Source: Anaerobranca gottschalkii DSM 13577
GTDB taxonomy: Bacteria > Bacillota > Proteinivoracia > Proteinivoracales > Proteinivoracaceae
Assembly (NCBI RefSeq): GCF_900111575.1
Contig: NZ_FOIF01000005.1
Span: 19,058-83,057, forward strand
Direction of reading: 5' to 3'
DNA length: 64,000 bases
Below the pieces are notes generated by a model. That model saw nothing but the letters and a program-made list of their open reading frames with translations. It made no database searches and had not been told where the DNA came from. The translations under genes were made by a program, and so were the position numbers. Positions 1 through 9,463 of this stretch are shown one piece after another; positions within the stretch are counted from its first letter, which is position 1; every line of letters starts with the position of its first letter.

Positions 1-153
1 TCCATGGCTCAATAGAGCTTTCGGAACGTCCTGTTCCTCACCCCTTCTTCCTTTTATCTAATCAGCTCTTAAATCTATCTCCTCAACTTAATCGTATCTT
101 AGTTTAATTACCACAGCTGATGATGACTTTGTCTATAGTTTATCTTCAGTCTT
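1..153 (+). mobile_element. 270-bp hairpin repeat element, copy 1 (right part only)
   Basis: This stretch aligns without gaps to the right 153 bases of the complete copy at 21242-21511, with about five substitutions. The left part lies outside the window. It has no credible reading frame. Its right end carries the same subterminal ATGACTTTGTCTA and ends TCTTCAGTCT. Directly after it comes a terminator hairpin, as with the other copies. It is called a MITE-like element by inference, since no transposase is visible. Confidence 0.8.
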
Positions 154-188
154 AGCATGATTTACTGGATAAATCATGCTTTTTTGTT
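154..188 (+). terminator. Rho-independent terminator hairpin beside repeat copy 1
   Basis: AGCATGATTT pairs perfectly with AAATCATGCT around a 7-base loop, followed by a run of Ts. It abuts the right end of the repeat element. A matching hairpin may lie to the left of the element, outside the window. Confidence 0.75.
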
Positions 189-243
189 CTATTAGGATCT
201 TTTTGTAAATAAATATATATAAAAAGATCTGGGAGGGAAAAAA

Positions 244-1125
244 ATGGCACAATATTATTTTGCAGTAATCCACTTAACAAAAAAGAAGATAATGACCTAT
301 TGTATATTATTTTTAATTGCTATCATATTATTAGGGTTAATTATTAACTTTACATCCAATAAAAGTAATAATGAAGTGTATATTAAAATTGAATTTGAAA
401 GAATAATCGAAAATACTCAAAAAGATATAGAGGTAGATAGTCTTTTTCCCCAATATTTTATTGCTGGAGGCGTAAACTACGATAATAGTATTTTAGAAAA
501 ACATAACATTGAAGCTATAAAGGAAAATAACATCAACCATTTTGAGAAAATAGGAATATATACAATTTTAGCTGATGTTATAGAAATTAAATATTTCCCA
601 GAAAAAAGTCTAGCACAAGTGGTAGTTGAAGAAAAAAGTGAAGGGTATAACTTGGTAAGCTTTGATAAAAGTGTTTTAAAAGAAGGGATTATAACTTATG
701 AATTTGTAAATAAAGAAGGGAAAAGGTTGTTAGTAGAGGAAGATTACATATATTCTATACCTATAAAATTTGTTGTACTCGATGAAGGAGATAAATATAT
801 CTCTAATTCAATTTTAGAAAAGTTTGTTATAGTTGATAATCAAGTAAAACCTATTTTAGCTGAGGAAGGTTATAATTTAGAGATTTTAGAAGGGGTTAAT
901 AAAGATGAGGAAATTTCAATCTATATCTTTGGTGGATATGTCGAAACAGTTCAAAAACAAGGAGATAATATTAGGATATATTTTAATGAATCAGCAGGGT
1001 ATCAGTTGATTAAATTCGATATAAATAACTTAAAAGCAGGACAAAATTTTATCAGATTCATTAGGGAAAGGGATTTAAAAGAAATAGAAATTTTAAGTTT
1101 TTGGAAAAATTCACCGTATAAATAG
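244..1125 (+). CDS. Membrane-anchored protein of unknown function
   Basis: The 293-residue protein was not recognised. Residues about 16-36 form one strongly hydrophobic helix after a short Lys-containing segment, so it is probably an anchored or secreted protein with the rest outside the membrane. The remainder is rich in Ile, Glu and Lys with alternating beta-like stretches and shows no Cys pairs or catalytic motif that I can name. ATG follows GGGAGGG at suitable spacing. It is preceded by a terminator and followed by the zinc-ribbon gene and mraZ, so it looks like its own transcription unit. It could be a spore or envelope protein, but nothing in the sequence proves that. Confidence 0.6.
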   Translation: MAQYYFAVIHLTKKKIMTYCILFLIAIILLGLIINFTSNKSNNEVYIKIEFERIIENTQKDIEVDSLFPQYFIAGGVNYDNSILEKHNIEAIKENNINHFEKIGIYTILADVIEIKYFPEKSLAQVVVEEKSEGYNLVSFDKSVLKEGIITYEFVNKEGKRLLVEEDYIYSIPIKFVVLDEGDKYISNSILEKFVIVDNQVKPILAEEGYNLEILEGVNKDEEISIYIFGGYVETVQKQGDNIRIYFNESAGYQLIKFDINNLKAGQNFIRFIRERDLKEIEILSFWKNSPYK

Positions 1126-1252
1126 GATGGAAAAAGGTAATACTAGAATAAAATTAAAATACAAAAATTTTTAATAAAAAAGGATTTTCAGTATTTTTGG
1201 AGAATATACTATAATAACGAAAAATAGAACAAATTTTAAGGGAGGCGGTATG

Positions 1253-1402
1253 ATGAATACTGTGGATGTCATCGAATTTATATGTTTAGGTTGTGGTTTA
1301 CAAGGGATGACCCACCTGGAGAATAAGTTTGAATGTCCTAAGTGTGGTCAACGGGTAATTAGTACAATAAAAGAAAGTGATGCCTCCGAAGTAGTAGTGT
1401 AG
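1253..1402 (+). CDS. Small zinc-ribbon protein
   Basis: A 49-codon frame follows GGGAGGCGG. Two ATGs stand in tandem at 1250 and 1253; the second has the better spacing. The product contains two CxxC-type pairs (CLGC and CPKC) about 16 residues apart, the usual pattern of a small zinc ribbon. It sits between an unknown gene and mraZ and is followed directly by a terminator, so it is a stand-alone unit. A TATAAT at 1210-1215 could be its -10 box. Its function is unknown; small ribbons of this kind occur widely in Clostridia. Confidence 0.65.
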   Translation: MNTVDVIEFICLGCGLQGMTHLENKFECPKCGQRVISTIKESDASEVVV

Positions 1403-1432
1403 AAAAGTTATAAAAATAGAAGGATTTTATTT

Positions 1433-1462
1433 CCAGCCCTGATGGGCTGGTTTTCTTTTTTA
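1433..1462 (+). terminator. Rho-independent terminator
   Basis: CCAGCCC and GGGCTGG form a perfect stem around a 4-base loop, followed by a T-rich tail. It separates the zinc-ribbon gene from mraZ. Confidence 0.85.
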
Positions 1463-1556
1463 TTAAAAATATTTTTTTAAAAAAGCAGGATTTTTATAAA
1501 ATGGGTAGAAAGTATAATTAAGTGGTGAATTGTGGAGGAAAGTGGGGGTGATAACT

Positions 1557-1988
1557 GTGTTTTTAGGTGAATACCAACATAGTATTGATGATAAAGGCAG
1601 AGTTATTATCCCTGCTAAATTCAGAGATAGTTTAGGGAAAAAATTCATTGTTACCCGTGGATTGGATAATTGCCTATTTGTTTATCCAGAAGGGGAATGG
1701 GCTATTATGGAAGAAAAATTAAAAAAGCTTCCCCTAACTAAAGGAGATGCTAGGGCCTTCGTCCGTTTTTTCTTTTCAGGAGCTACTGAATGTGAATTAG
1801 ACAAACAGGGAAGAATATTAATTCCACAAAATTTAAGGGATTTTGCTCAGATTAATAAAGATTGTGTAATTATTGGGGTATCTAATAGGATTGAGATATG
1901 GAGTAAAGAAAATTGGGAAAAATATAGTTTAGATGCAGAAGAATCCTTTGAGGAAATAGCAGAAAAAATAGTGGATTTCGACATATAG
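1557..1988 (+). CDS. mraZ: MraZ, transcriptional regulator of the division and wall cluster
   Basis: The 143-residue product begins [15 protein letters not shown] and holds two SpoVT/AbrB-like (MraZ) repeats, each with the DKxGR signature: [13 protein letters not shown] near the start and [13 protein letters not shown] in the middle. MraZ family proteins bind repeats upstream of their own operon and tune its expression. A GTG start is chosen because the family begins at this residue and GGGGGTGAT lies just upstream; a longer frame from TTG at 1530 would add nine unlikely residues. It is the first gene of the cluster, with a TATAAT at 1513-1518 as a probable -10 box. Length is typical. Confidence 0.96.
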   Translation: MFLGEYQHSIDDKGRVIIPAKFRDSLGKKFIVTRGLDNCLFVYPEGEWAIMEEKLKKLPLTKGDARAFVRFFFSGATECELDKQGRILIPQNLRDFAQINKDCVIIGVSNRIEIWSKENWEKYSLDAEESFEEIAEKIVDFDI

Positions 1989-2008
1989 TCGTTATTTAGG
2001 AGGTTAAA

Positions 2009-2935
2009 ATGGAATTTAAACATACTACTGTACTACTGAAAGAAACAATAGACGGTCTAGAAGTTAAAGAAAAGGGAATTTATGTTGATTGTACTTTAGG
2101 GGGAGGAGGACATACTAGAGAAATCTTTTCTAGGGTTAATGGGAACTGTACTGTTATTGGTATTGATCAAGATCAAATAGCCCTTGATTATAATATAAAA
2201 AAATTTGCAGAACTAGGTAAAAGGTTTATACCGGTAAAAGGAAATTTTGCAGATATCGACCTTTATCTAGAAAAATTAAATATTGATGGTATTGATGGTT
2301 GTGTATTTGATTTAGGGGTATCATCACCTCAATTAGATATACCAGAGAGGGGTTTTAGTTATAATCATAATGCCCCTTTAGATATGAGGATGAGTCAAGA
2401 TGCTAAATTAACAGCAAAAGAGATAGTTAATGGCTGGTCAGAAGAACAGCTCTTTGAAATAATTTCAGAGTACGGTGAAGAAAAATGGGCAAGGAGAATT
2501 GCAAAATTTATCGTAGAAAATAGGCCAATTTATACAACATTTGAACTGGTAGATGTAATTAAAAAAGCAATTCCAAAAGGGGCCAGAGAAGATGGACCTC
2601 ATCCTGCTAAAAGAACTTTTCAAGCTATAAGGATTGCAGTCAATGATGAACTTGGAGTACTAGAACGGGGCCTTAAAAAAGCGATTGAATTGTTAAAACC
2701 TAAAGGGAGGATAAGTGTAATAACTTTTCATTCTTTAGAAGATAGGATTGTGAAAAACATTTTTAAAGAAGCTACACTAGATTGTCTATGTCCTAGGGAA
2801 TACCCAATTTGTGTTTGTAATCATAAAAGAAAACTTAGGTTAATAACTAAAAAGCCTATAGTTCCGTCTAAAAAAGAATTAGATCAAAACCCTAGGGCAA
2901 GAAGTGCAAAATTGAGGATAGCTGAACGAGTATAA
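2009..2935 (+). CDS. rsmH: 16S rRNA (cytosine-N4)-methyltransferase RsmH
   Basis: RsmH methylates N4 of C1402 in the decoding centre of 16S rRNA using S-adenosylmethionine. The 308-residue protein shows the SAM-binding DCTLGGGGHTREI near the N terminus, the family motif FDLGVSSPQLD, and ITFHSLEDRIVKN toward the C terminus. AGGAGG lies just before ATG. It lies 20 bases after mraZ and is the usual second gene of this cluster (old names mraW, yllC). Confidence 0.97.
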   Translation: MEFKHTTVLLKETIDGLEVKEKGIYVDCTLGGGGHTREIFSRVNGNCTVIGIDQDQIALDYNIKKFAELGKRFIPVKGNFADIDLYLEKLNIDGIDGCVFDLGVSSPQLDIPERGFSYNHNAPLDMRMSQDAKLTAKEIVNGWSEEQLFEIISEYGEEKWARRIAKFIVENRPIYTTFELVDVIKKAIPKGAREDGPHPAKRTFQAIRIAVNDELGVLERGLKKAIELLKPKGRISVITFHSLEDRIVKNIFKEATLDCLCPREYPICVCNHKRKLRLITKKPIVPSKKELDQNPRARSAKLRIAERV

Positions 2936-2966
2936 AGTTCTAAAGATTAGGGGGTTAGAATACATT

Positions 2967-3347
2967 ATGGTAGCAGTTAAAAAAGAAAGGGTTAATTACC
3001 AATATCTAAAGCCCAATTTTGAAGGGGAAAAGGGAAGGCAGGCAAAAAAATTAACTTTAAGTCCTGTGGTTAAAACAGGTTTGCTAATTTTAGCTTTAGT
3101 GGCAATGGGTATAACAATTATTTACAGAAGTTCAGTTATTAATAGCTATAACTTAGAGTTGCAAAGTAAAAAAAGATTCTATAATAATTTGATGGATGAG
3201 AAATACCATTTACAACTAGAAGTAGCGAGATTGAGTTCTATAGCGAGAATTGATAAAATAGCCACAGAGCAATTGGATTTGCGTCCTCCCAAGCCGGAAC
3301 AGATAGTAATAATTAATACTTCTAATTGGAGTGATAATGGTAATTAA
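2967..3347 (+). CDS. ftsL: Cell division protein FtsL
   Basis: FtsL is a small bitopic septum protein that forms a coiled-coil complex with DivIC and DivIB at the division site. This 126-residue protein has a basic N terminus, one membrane helix at about residues 37-53, then a coiled-coil stretch ending with the family-typical ARIDKIATEQLDLRPP. It lies between rsmH and the PBP gene, the standard position. Sequence conservation in this family is low, so position and topology carry much of the call. Confidence 0.9.
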   Translation: MVAVKKERVNYQYLKPNFEGEKGRQAKKLTLSPVVKTGLLILALVAMGITIIYRSSVINSYNLELQSKKRFYNNLMDEKYHLQLEVARLSSIARIDKIATEQLDLRPPKPEQIVIINTSNWSDNGN

Positions 3348-3368
3348 CCTCAAAGTGGGGGAATTTGG

Positions 3369-5504
3369 ATGAAAGAAGGAGTATCAAATTTACAAGTTAG
3401 AAAAAGACTTTTAGAAACTTTTATGATTTTTACCTTTTTCTTCCTAGTGTTAATGGTAAGATTATTTTGGATACAATTTCTTAAAAGTGAGGAATATTTA
3501 AATAAAGCGCAAAATCAATGGACCCGAAGTTTAATAGTACAACCTCAAAGGGGACAGATATTTGACAGGAATGGTCAGTTGTTAGCGGGAAGCGCCAGTG
3601 CGGAAACTATTGTAGTAATCCCGTCGATGGTCAGAGATGCTGAGAAGAAAAGGCCGGGACTTATCGATGAGATGGCTGTAAATTTAGCTGCCATTTTAGA
3701 TATGGAAGTAGAGACAGTTAAAGATAGATTGACTAGAAATGCTTCACAAGTTTATCTTAAAAGAAAAGTTGAAGATGAAGTTGCACTAAAAGTTGTAGAA
3801 TTAAATTACCCTGGTATTAGAACAACAGTGGAATCTAAGCGTTTTTATCCAAATGGTAATTTGGCCAGTCATATATTAGGTTTTGTAGGGATTGACGAAG
3901 GGTTAGAAGGTATAGAGTTTCAATATGAAAATGAATTAAAGGGTAAACCAGGTAACATAGTATATCAATCTGATGCAAGGGGTAGAGAAATACCTGGAGG
4001 AATTCAACAATATATTCCACCTCAAGATGGTTTAGATATAGTTTTAACTATAGATAGTAGAATTCAGAATATTATTGAACGGGAACTAACTAAAGCTATG
4101 ATTAACCACGCTCCATTATCTGCTGCTGCTATAGCAGTTAATCCTCATACAGGGGAAATTTTAGGGATGGCAAGTATGCCTAATTTTGATCCTGGGAACT
4201 ATGGATTATATCCCCAGAGCAATTGGAGAAATCCTTTGATAACTAGTAGTTTTGAGCCCGGATCTACATTTAAAATTATAACTTTAGCAGCAGGTTTAGA
4301 AGAAAATGTTTTTTCTATATATGATACTTATTACTGTGATGGATATTATGAAGTGGCGGGAAGAAAATTAGGTTGTTGGACTAGATACCGTGGAGGCCAT
4401 GGACTTCAAACTTTTATAGAAGTAACAGAAAACTCATGTAACCCAGGGTTTATAGAACTGGGAATGCGTTTGGGGAAAGAAAAACTATTTCAGTACATTC
4501 ACGGTTTTGGTTTTGGGAAAAGAACAGGTATAGATTTACCTGGTGAGCAAACAGGGATTTTATTTGATATTAATAGTCGTTATTTTAGTTTAGTTGATCT
4601 AGGAGTATCAGCTTTTGGTCAAGGTAATGCTGTGACCCCTATTCAACAAATTATGGCTGTTTCTGCTGTTGTTAATGGTGGTACATTAATGAAACCTTAT
4701 ATAGCTAAAGAATTTTATGATCAAGACGGGCAATTAGTTAAAGAAAATAAACCTACAGCAATAAGGAGAGTAATTTCTGAAGAAACTTCCAAAGAATTAG
4801 TCCATATACTAGAAAGTGTTGTGATCAATGGATCAGGAAAGTTTGGGGCAGTACCGGGCTATAGGATTGGTGGTAAAACGGGGACAGCTCAGAAAATTAG
4901 TCCTACTGGTGGCTATCTTCCAGGTAAATTTATATTATCCTTTATAGGTTTTGCTCCTGTGGAAGATCCTCAAGTGGTACTATATGTAATGGTAGATGAG
5001 CCTAGCATTGGACCACAATGGGGATCACAAGTAGCTGCTCCAATTTTTAGAAATATAATGGGGGATATTTTAAAGGTACTAAATGTAAAGCCCAATAATG
5101 CAGAAATAGAACAGGAGCCGCCTAAGTTAGGAATAATCCCTAATTTGCGAAATCAAACTATTGATGAAGCTATAGGGACATTACAAATTAGTGGTTTTAA
5201 CCTTCAAATAGAAGGGGAAGGGGAATATATTATTGCTCAAACACCAAAAGCTGGAATTCAAATGCCTATTAATTCAACTGTAATTGTTTATACTAGTAAC
5301 AGTCAAACTGCAGATTTTGAAGAAGTGACAGTTCCAGACCTTAAAGGAAAATCTCTCAAGGAAGTAAAAGACCTCTTAGGACTATTAAATTTACAAGTAG
5401 AAATTAAGGGAAGCGGGATAGCGGTAGATCAAAGGCCTAAAGCAGGAGAAAAAGTCAAAGCTAATACAACAATTGTAGTGGAGTTTGCACCACTGGTACG
5501 CTAG
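3369..5504 (+). CDS. FtsI/SpoVD-type transpeptidase (class B PBP) with two PASTA domains
   Basis: This class B penicillin-binding protein cross-links septal peptidoglycan. The 711-residue protein has an N-terminal membrane anchor (about 16-36), the PBP dimerisation domain, and a transpeptidase domain with catalytic Ser299 in GSTFK, the SCN triad (356-358) and the KTG box at Lys503. Two PASTA domains end it, each starting near IPNL or VPDL. The domain order matches Bacillus PBP2B and SpoVD; which role it has, or whether it serves both division and spore cortex, cannot be told from sequence. A terminator follows, so murE may begin a new transcript. Confidence 0.95.
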   Translation: MKEGVSNLQVRKRLLETFMIFTFFFLVLMVRLFWIQFLKSEEYLNKAQNQWTRSLIVQPQRGQIFDRNGQLLAGSASAETIVVIPSMVRDAEKKRPGLIDEMAVNLAAILDMEVETVKDRLTRNASQVYLKRKVEDEVALKVVELNYPGIRTTVESKRFYPNGNLASHILGFVGIDEGLEGIEFQYENELKGKPGNIVYQSDARGREIPGGIQQYIPPQDGLDIVLTIDSRIQNIIERELTKAMINHAPLSAAAIAVNPHTGEILGMASMPNFDPGNYGLYPQSNWRNPLITSSFEPGSTFKIITLAAGLEENVFSIYDTYYCDGYYEVAGRKLGCWTRYRGGHGLQTFIEVTENSCNPGFIELGMRLGKEKLFQYIHGFGFGKRTGIDLPGEQTGILFDINSRYFSLVDLGVSAFGQGNAVTPIQQIMAVSAVVNGGTLMKPYIAKEFYDQDGQLVKENKPTAIRRVISEETSKELVHILESVVINGSGKFGAVPGYRIGGKTGTAQKISPTGGYLPGKFILSFIGFAPVEDPQVVLYVMVDEPSIGPQWGSQVAAPIFRNIMGDILKVLNVKPNNAEIEQEPPKLGIIPNLRNQTIDEAIGTLQISGFNLQIEGEGEYIIAQTPKAGIQMPINSTVIVYTSNSQTADFEEVTVPDLKGKSLKEVKDLLGLLNLQVEIKGSGIAVDQRPKAGEKVKANTTIVVEFAPLVR

Positions 5505-5530
5505 GGTTGAGGTTTCCTCAACCTTTTTTT
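5505..5530 (+). terminator. Rho-independent terminator
   Basis: GGTTGAGG pairs with CCTCAACC around a 3-base loop, followed by seven Ts. It directly follows the stop codon of the PBP gene and divides the cluster into two possible transcripts. Confidence 0.88.
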
Positions 5531-5625
5531 AAGATAGTGGAAAAAATAGTTTTCTTTGGTTTATAATAAATAAGAACCTAGCTTTGTAAAAGGAAATTAT
5601 GTCAGAGAATCAAGGAGGATATACT

Positions 5626-7116
5626 ATGAAAATTAATGAATTATTATCTGGGCTCAGATTTGTACAAACAGATATTGCAAATATTGATATTGAAGGGATT
5701 TGTATTGATTCTCGTTTAGTAAAATCCGGTGATCTTTTTATAGCTGTTAAAGGAGCAACATTTGATGGACATGATTTTATAATTCAAGCTTTAGATAAGG
5801 GGGCAAAGGCTGTAGTTATTAATTATTCATATTTAGATAAAATACCTCAAAAGATAAAAGATAAAGTTGTTGCTGTAAAAGATACATCTAAGGCATTAGG
5901 GTTGTTAGCTGCTAAATTTTATGGTTATCCAACTCAAAAGTTAAATGTTATTGGAGTAACAGGAACAAACGGAAAAACTACTGTTACCCACCTTATTGGT
6001 AAATTATTAGGTTTTAATAATAAAAATAAAGTTGGGATATTAGGAACAACTGGATATGTTTTTGATAATAAAATTTATGAAGCTAAAAACACTACCCCTA
6101 ATCCCCTAATTATCCAAGATTTTTCCCATAAGATAGTGAAAGAGAATGGTCAATATCTTGTTATGGAAGCATCTTCCCATGGAATTATAAATAATAGGCT
6201 TAATGGAACTGAATTTGACATTGCAGTTTTCACCAATATTACTCAAGATCATTTGGATTTTCATAAAACCTTTGAAAATTATCGTTTGGCAAAGGGATTG
6301 TTTTTAACTTCCTTAGGAACCTTTGGTTTTAAAAATAATAAGAGTAAATACATAGTTATAAACGCCGATGATCCTAACAGTGAATATTTTCAATCAGTAA
6401 GTTTATGTGAAGTTTTGACTTATGGTATAAATAAAGATTGTGATGTAAAAGCTGAAGATATTATAACAACTGTTAATGGTTCTAAATTCAAGCTACAGAC
6501 CTGGTTGGGTAGTATAATTATAGAAACAAATTTAATTGGACATTTTAGTATTTATAACTGTTTAGCTGCTATAAGTGTTGCTATTCTAGAGGGTATGTCT
6601 TTACAAGAAATCAAAGAAGCTTTTAAATGTATTACTGGAGTACCTGGCCGTTTTGAAGTATTAAAAAGCTCAGGGGATTATACAGTTATTGTAGATTATG
6701 CCCATACCCCTGATGGTTTAGAAAATGTTCTTCAAACTGCTTCACTAATTAAAGAAAATCGTATTTTATTAGTATTTGGTTGTGGTGGAGACAGGGATAG
6801 AGGAAAAAGACCATTAATGGCTGAAATTGCTGAAAAATACGCAGATTTTTCAATTATCACTAATGATAATCCGAGGGGAGAAAAACCAGAAAAAATTGCT
6901 GAAGATATAATAAAGGGATTCAGTAAAAAAAATTATCAAGTTATACTTGATAGAAGGGAAGCTATAAAAAGAGCTATTACCATTGCAGACAAAGGGGATA
7001 TAATTCTAATTGTAGGGAAAGGCCACGAAAATTATCAGATCATAGGAGATGAAATTATTGAGTTTGATGATAAACAAGTAGCTTATGAACTTATGAAGGA
7101 GATTGAGGAAAAATGA
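5626..7116 (+). CDS. murE: UDP-MurNAc-tripeptide synthetase MurE (meso-DAP adding)
   Basis: MurE adds the third residue of the wall peptide in the cytoplasm. The ATP loop [10 protein letters not shown], the Mur-ligase motif [14 protein letters not shown] and the segment DNPRGEKP are visible. DNPR is the known signature for meso-diaminopimelate selectivity, so the wall is expected to be DAP-type. Start: ATG at 5626 lies seven bases after AAGGAGG, while the upstream in-frame ATG at 5599 would place that ribosome site inside the gene. The product is 496 residues, normal for the family. Its end overlaps murF by four bases. Confidence 0.97.
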   Translation: MKINELLSGLRFVQTDIANIDIEGICIDSRLVKSGDLFIAVKGATFDGHDFIIQALDKGAKAVVINYSYLDKIPQKIKDKVVAVKDTSKALGLLAAKFYGYPTQKLNVIGVTGTNGKTTVTHLIGKLLGFNNKNKVGILGTTGYVFDNKIYEAKNTTPNPLIIQDFSHKIVKENGQYLVMEASSHGIINNRLNGTEFDIAVFTNITQDHLDFHKTFENYRLAKGLFLTSLGTFGFKNNKSKYIVINADDPNSEYFQSVSLCEVLTYGINKDCDVKAEDIITTVNGSKFKLQTWLGSIIIETNLIGHFSIYNCLAAISVAILEGMSLQEIKEAFKCITGVPGRFEVLKSSGDYTVIVDYAHTPDGLENVLQTASLIKENRILLVFGCGGDRDRGKRPLMAEIAEKYADFSIITNDNPRGEKPEKIAEDIIKGFSKKNYQVILDRREAIKRAITIADKGDIILIVGKGHENYQIIGDEIIEFDDKQVAYELMKEIEEK

Positions 7117-8486
7117 ATTTAACAACTTCTGTTATTGCTAAATATGTTAATGGTATTAAGTTATCTTCTAGAGGGGAATTGACGATAACCAGTTGTGTAA
7201 TTGATAGTAGGAAAGCAGTTTCTAATAGTCTTTTTATTCCCTTTAAAGGTGAAAGGGTTAACGGCTATGACTTTATAAAAAATGCTGTTGAAAATGGAAG
7301 TAGCTGTATTTTTATAGAAGATGAAAAATATTTTAATCCTGAATTGCCATGTGAATTTATATTAGTTAAAGATAATGTTATAGCATTACAACAACTAGCT
7401 AGTAATTATCGTGATGGTTTAGATTTGAAAGTTATTGGTGTTACAGGTAGTAATGGAAAAACAACAACTAAAGATTTAGTAGCAACTGTAACTAGTGTGA
7501 AGGGAAAAACATTGAAAACTCAAGGAAACTTAAATAATCATTTGGGTTTGCCGTTGACATTACTTAACTGTGATGAAAGTCATGAATTTGCTGTATTAGA
7601 AATGGGAATGAGTCAATTGGGGGAAATAGATGTATTATCTAAAATTGCTAAACCTGATATAGGAATAATTACAAATATAGGGGAATCACATTTAGAAAAT
7701 TTAAAAACAAAGGAAAATATAGCTAAAGCAAAGGGGGAAATATTTAATCATTTAAATCCCGAGGGGATAGGTGTCTTGAATGGAGATGACCCTTACCTTA
7801 AGGATTTAATAAATACTTTACCAAAAGTAATTACATATGGTTTAAGGGAATATAATCAATTATATGCAAAAAATATTCACAGAGTAGGTAATAGTACAGT
7901 ATTTCAGGTTAAAGGTTTAGGAATTGATGAAACTATACATTTACCTTTACTTGGAGAACATAATGTATATAATTGTTTAGTAGCTATTGCAGTAGGATTG
8001 AATTTTGGTATTGATATTAGTGATATTAAACAAAGTCTTTTAGATCTTCAACTAACAGGAATGAGAACTGAAATATTATCATTAAAAGAAATAACTTTAA
8101 TAAATGATTGTTATAATGCCAGTGAAACATCTACCAAAGCTGCTCTAAGAGTATTGGAGGATTTAGGTAAAGGAAAAATTAAAATAGCTTTTTTAGGGGA
8201 TATGTTGGAGCTAGGAGATTATACTGAACAAGCCCACTTTAATGTTGGAAAACAAGCAGCTTTAATAGGTGTGGGGAAAATAATAACAGTAGGACAGTAT
8301 GGAAAATATATCAAAAGTGGTGCGTTAAATGGAGGTTTTAATGGAGAATTTTTATCTTTTGCTAATTCTCAACAAGCAAAGGAATATGTTAAGGATATAA
8401 TAATACCTGGAGCAACGGTTTTGGTTAAAGGATCTAGAGGAATAAGAATGGAGCAGATCGTCGAAAAAATTAAGGAGGAGTTTTAA
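7113..8486 (+). CDS. murF: UDP-MurNAc-pentapeptide synthetase MurF
   Basis: MurF joins D-Ala-D-Ala to UDP-MurNAc-tripeptide. The 457-residue protein has the ATP loop [13 protein letters not shown], the region [13 protein letters not shown], and the ligase segment [20 protein letters not shown] overlap with murE and TAATG overlap with mraY suggest translational coupling through the three genes. Confidence 0.97.
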   Translation: MNLTTSVIAKYVNGIKLSSRGELTITSCVIDSRKAVSNSLFIPFKGERVNGYDFIKNAVENGSSCIFIEDEKYFNPELPCEFILVKDNVIALQQLASNYRDGLDLKVIGVTGSNGKTTTKDLVATVTSVKGKTLKTQGNLNNHLGLPLTLLNCDESHEFAVLEMGMSQLGEIDVLSKIAKPDIGIITNIGESHLENLKTKENIAKAKGEIFNHLNPEGIGVLNGDDPYLKDLINTLPKVITYGLREYNQLYAKNIHRVGNSTVFQVKGLGIDETIHLPLLGEHNVYNCLVAIAVGLNFGIDISDIKQSLLDLQLTGMRTEILSLKEITLINDCYNASETSTKAALRVLEDLGKGKIKIAFLGDMLELGDYTEQAHFNVGKQAALIGVGKIITVGQYGKYIKSGALNGGFNGEFLSFANSQQAKEYVKDIIIPGATVLVKGSRGIRMEQIVEKIKEEF

Positions 8487-9448
8487 TGGAAGAAAGAATT
8501 TTGTTATATACTGCTTTAACATCTTTTTTAGTAGCGATAATTTTAACACCTATTTTAATCCCATTTCTTACCAGATTAAAAGTAGGGCAAAGTATTAGGG
8601 AAGATGGTCCTAAAAGGCATTTAGTAAAAAAAGGTACTCCTACCATGGGAGGACTTGTATTTTTGATTTCTAGTTTTATAGGGGTTCTTATATTTGCTCC
8701 AAAGGAGTCGTCAGTATATATTGCTTTAATAGCAACTTTTGGATATGGTATAATAGGATTTTTAGATGACTACATTAAAGTAGTCTTAAAAAGATCTCTA
8801 GGTTTAAAAGCTAGGGAAAAGTTATTAGGGCAAGTAATAGTTGCTACAATTATCTTTCTTTTATTAATTAATATAAATCACAGCACAATTGTGAAGGTTC
8901 CTTTTATCGGAAATATAGATTTTGGTTATTTTTACCTGCCATTTATTTTGTTCATTATGCTAGGGACTAGTAATGCTACTAATTTAACTGATGGATTAGA
9001 TGGATTATTAGCAGGAACATTTGTCTTTTCTATTTCTGGAATTTTTTATATAGCTATTACTCAACAACAAATAGGTTTGGCAATTTTTTGTATAGCTTTA
9101 TTAGGTGGGGTACTAGGGTTTTTAGTTTATAATGTAAATCCAGCTAAATTATTTATGGGAGATACAGGTTCTTTAGCGTTAGGAGGGGCTTTAGTAGTAA
9201 CAGCAATTTTAACAAAAACGGAATTTTTATTGGTACTATTAGGTGGTATCTTTGTAATAGAAGCATTATCTACCATCATTCAAGTAATATCCTTTAAAAC
9301 AACTGGTAAAAGGATTTTTAAAATGTCACCAATCCACCATCACTTTGAGCTGTTAGGTTGGTCGGAATGGAAGATTGTTTTGACCTTTTGGTCCGTGCAA
9401 TTGTTATTTTCTATTTTAGCTATAGGAATATGGTATTTTTATTATTAG
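8486..9448 (+). CDS. mraY: Phospho-MurNAc-pentapeptide translocase MraY
   Basis: MraY transfers phospho-MurNAc-pentapeptide to undecaprenyl phosphate to make lipid I at the inner membrane. The 320-residue polytopic protein carries GPKRHLVKKGTPTMGG near the N terminus, the Asp-rich FLDDYIKV, NLTDGLDGL, the FMGDTGS motif and the C-terminal SPIHHHFE histidine loop, which are hallmark positions. AAGGAGG lies inside the end of murF. Confidence 0.97.
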   Translation: MEERILLYTALTSFLVAIILTPILIPFLTRLKVGQSIREDGPKRHLVKKGTPTMGGLVFLISSFIGVLIFAPKESSVYIALIATFGYGIIGFLDDYIKVVLKRSLGLKAREKLLGQVIVATIIFLLLININHSTIVKVPFIGNIDFGYFYLPFILFIMLGTSNATNLTDGLDGLLAGTFVFSISGIFYIAITQQQIGLAIFCIALLGGVLGFLVYNVNPAKLFMGDTGSLALGGALVVTAILTKTEFLLVLLGGIFVIEALSTIIQVISFKTTGKRIFKMSPIHHHFELLGWSEWKIVLTFWSVQLLFSILAIGIWYFYY

Positions 9449-9463
9449 GTAAGGGGTGTTAAT

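Noticed and set aside
109-133. CTGATGA in repeat copies 1 and 3, resembling a hammerhead ribozyme core
   Set aside because: Copy 2 has TTGATGA, there is no GAAA core strand at a fitting place, and the segment is part of a long perfect stem instead.
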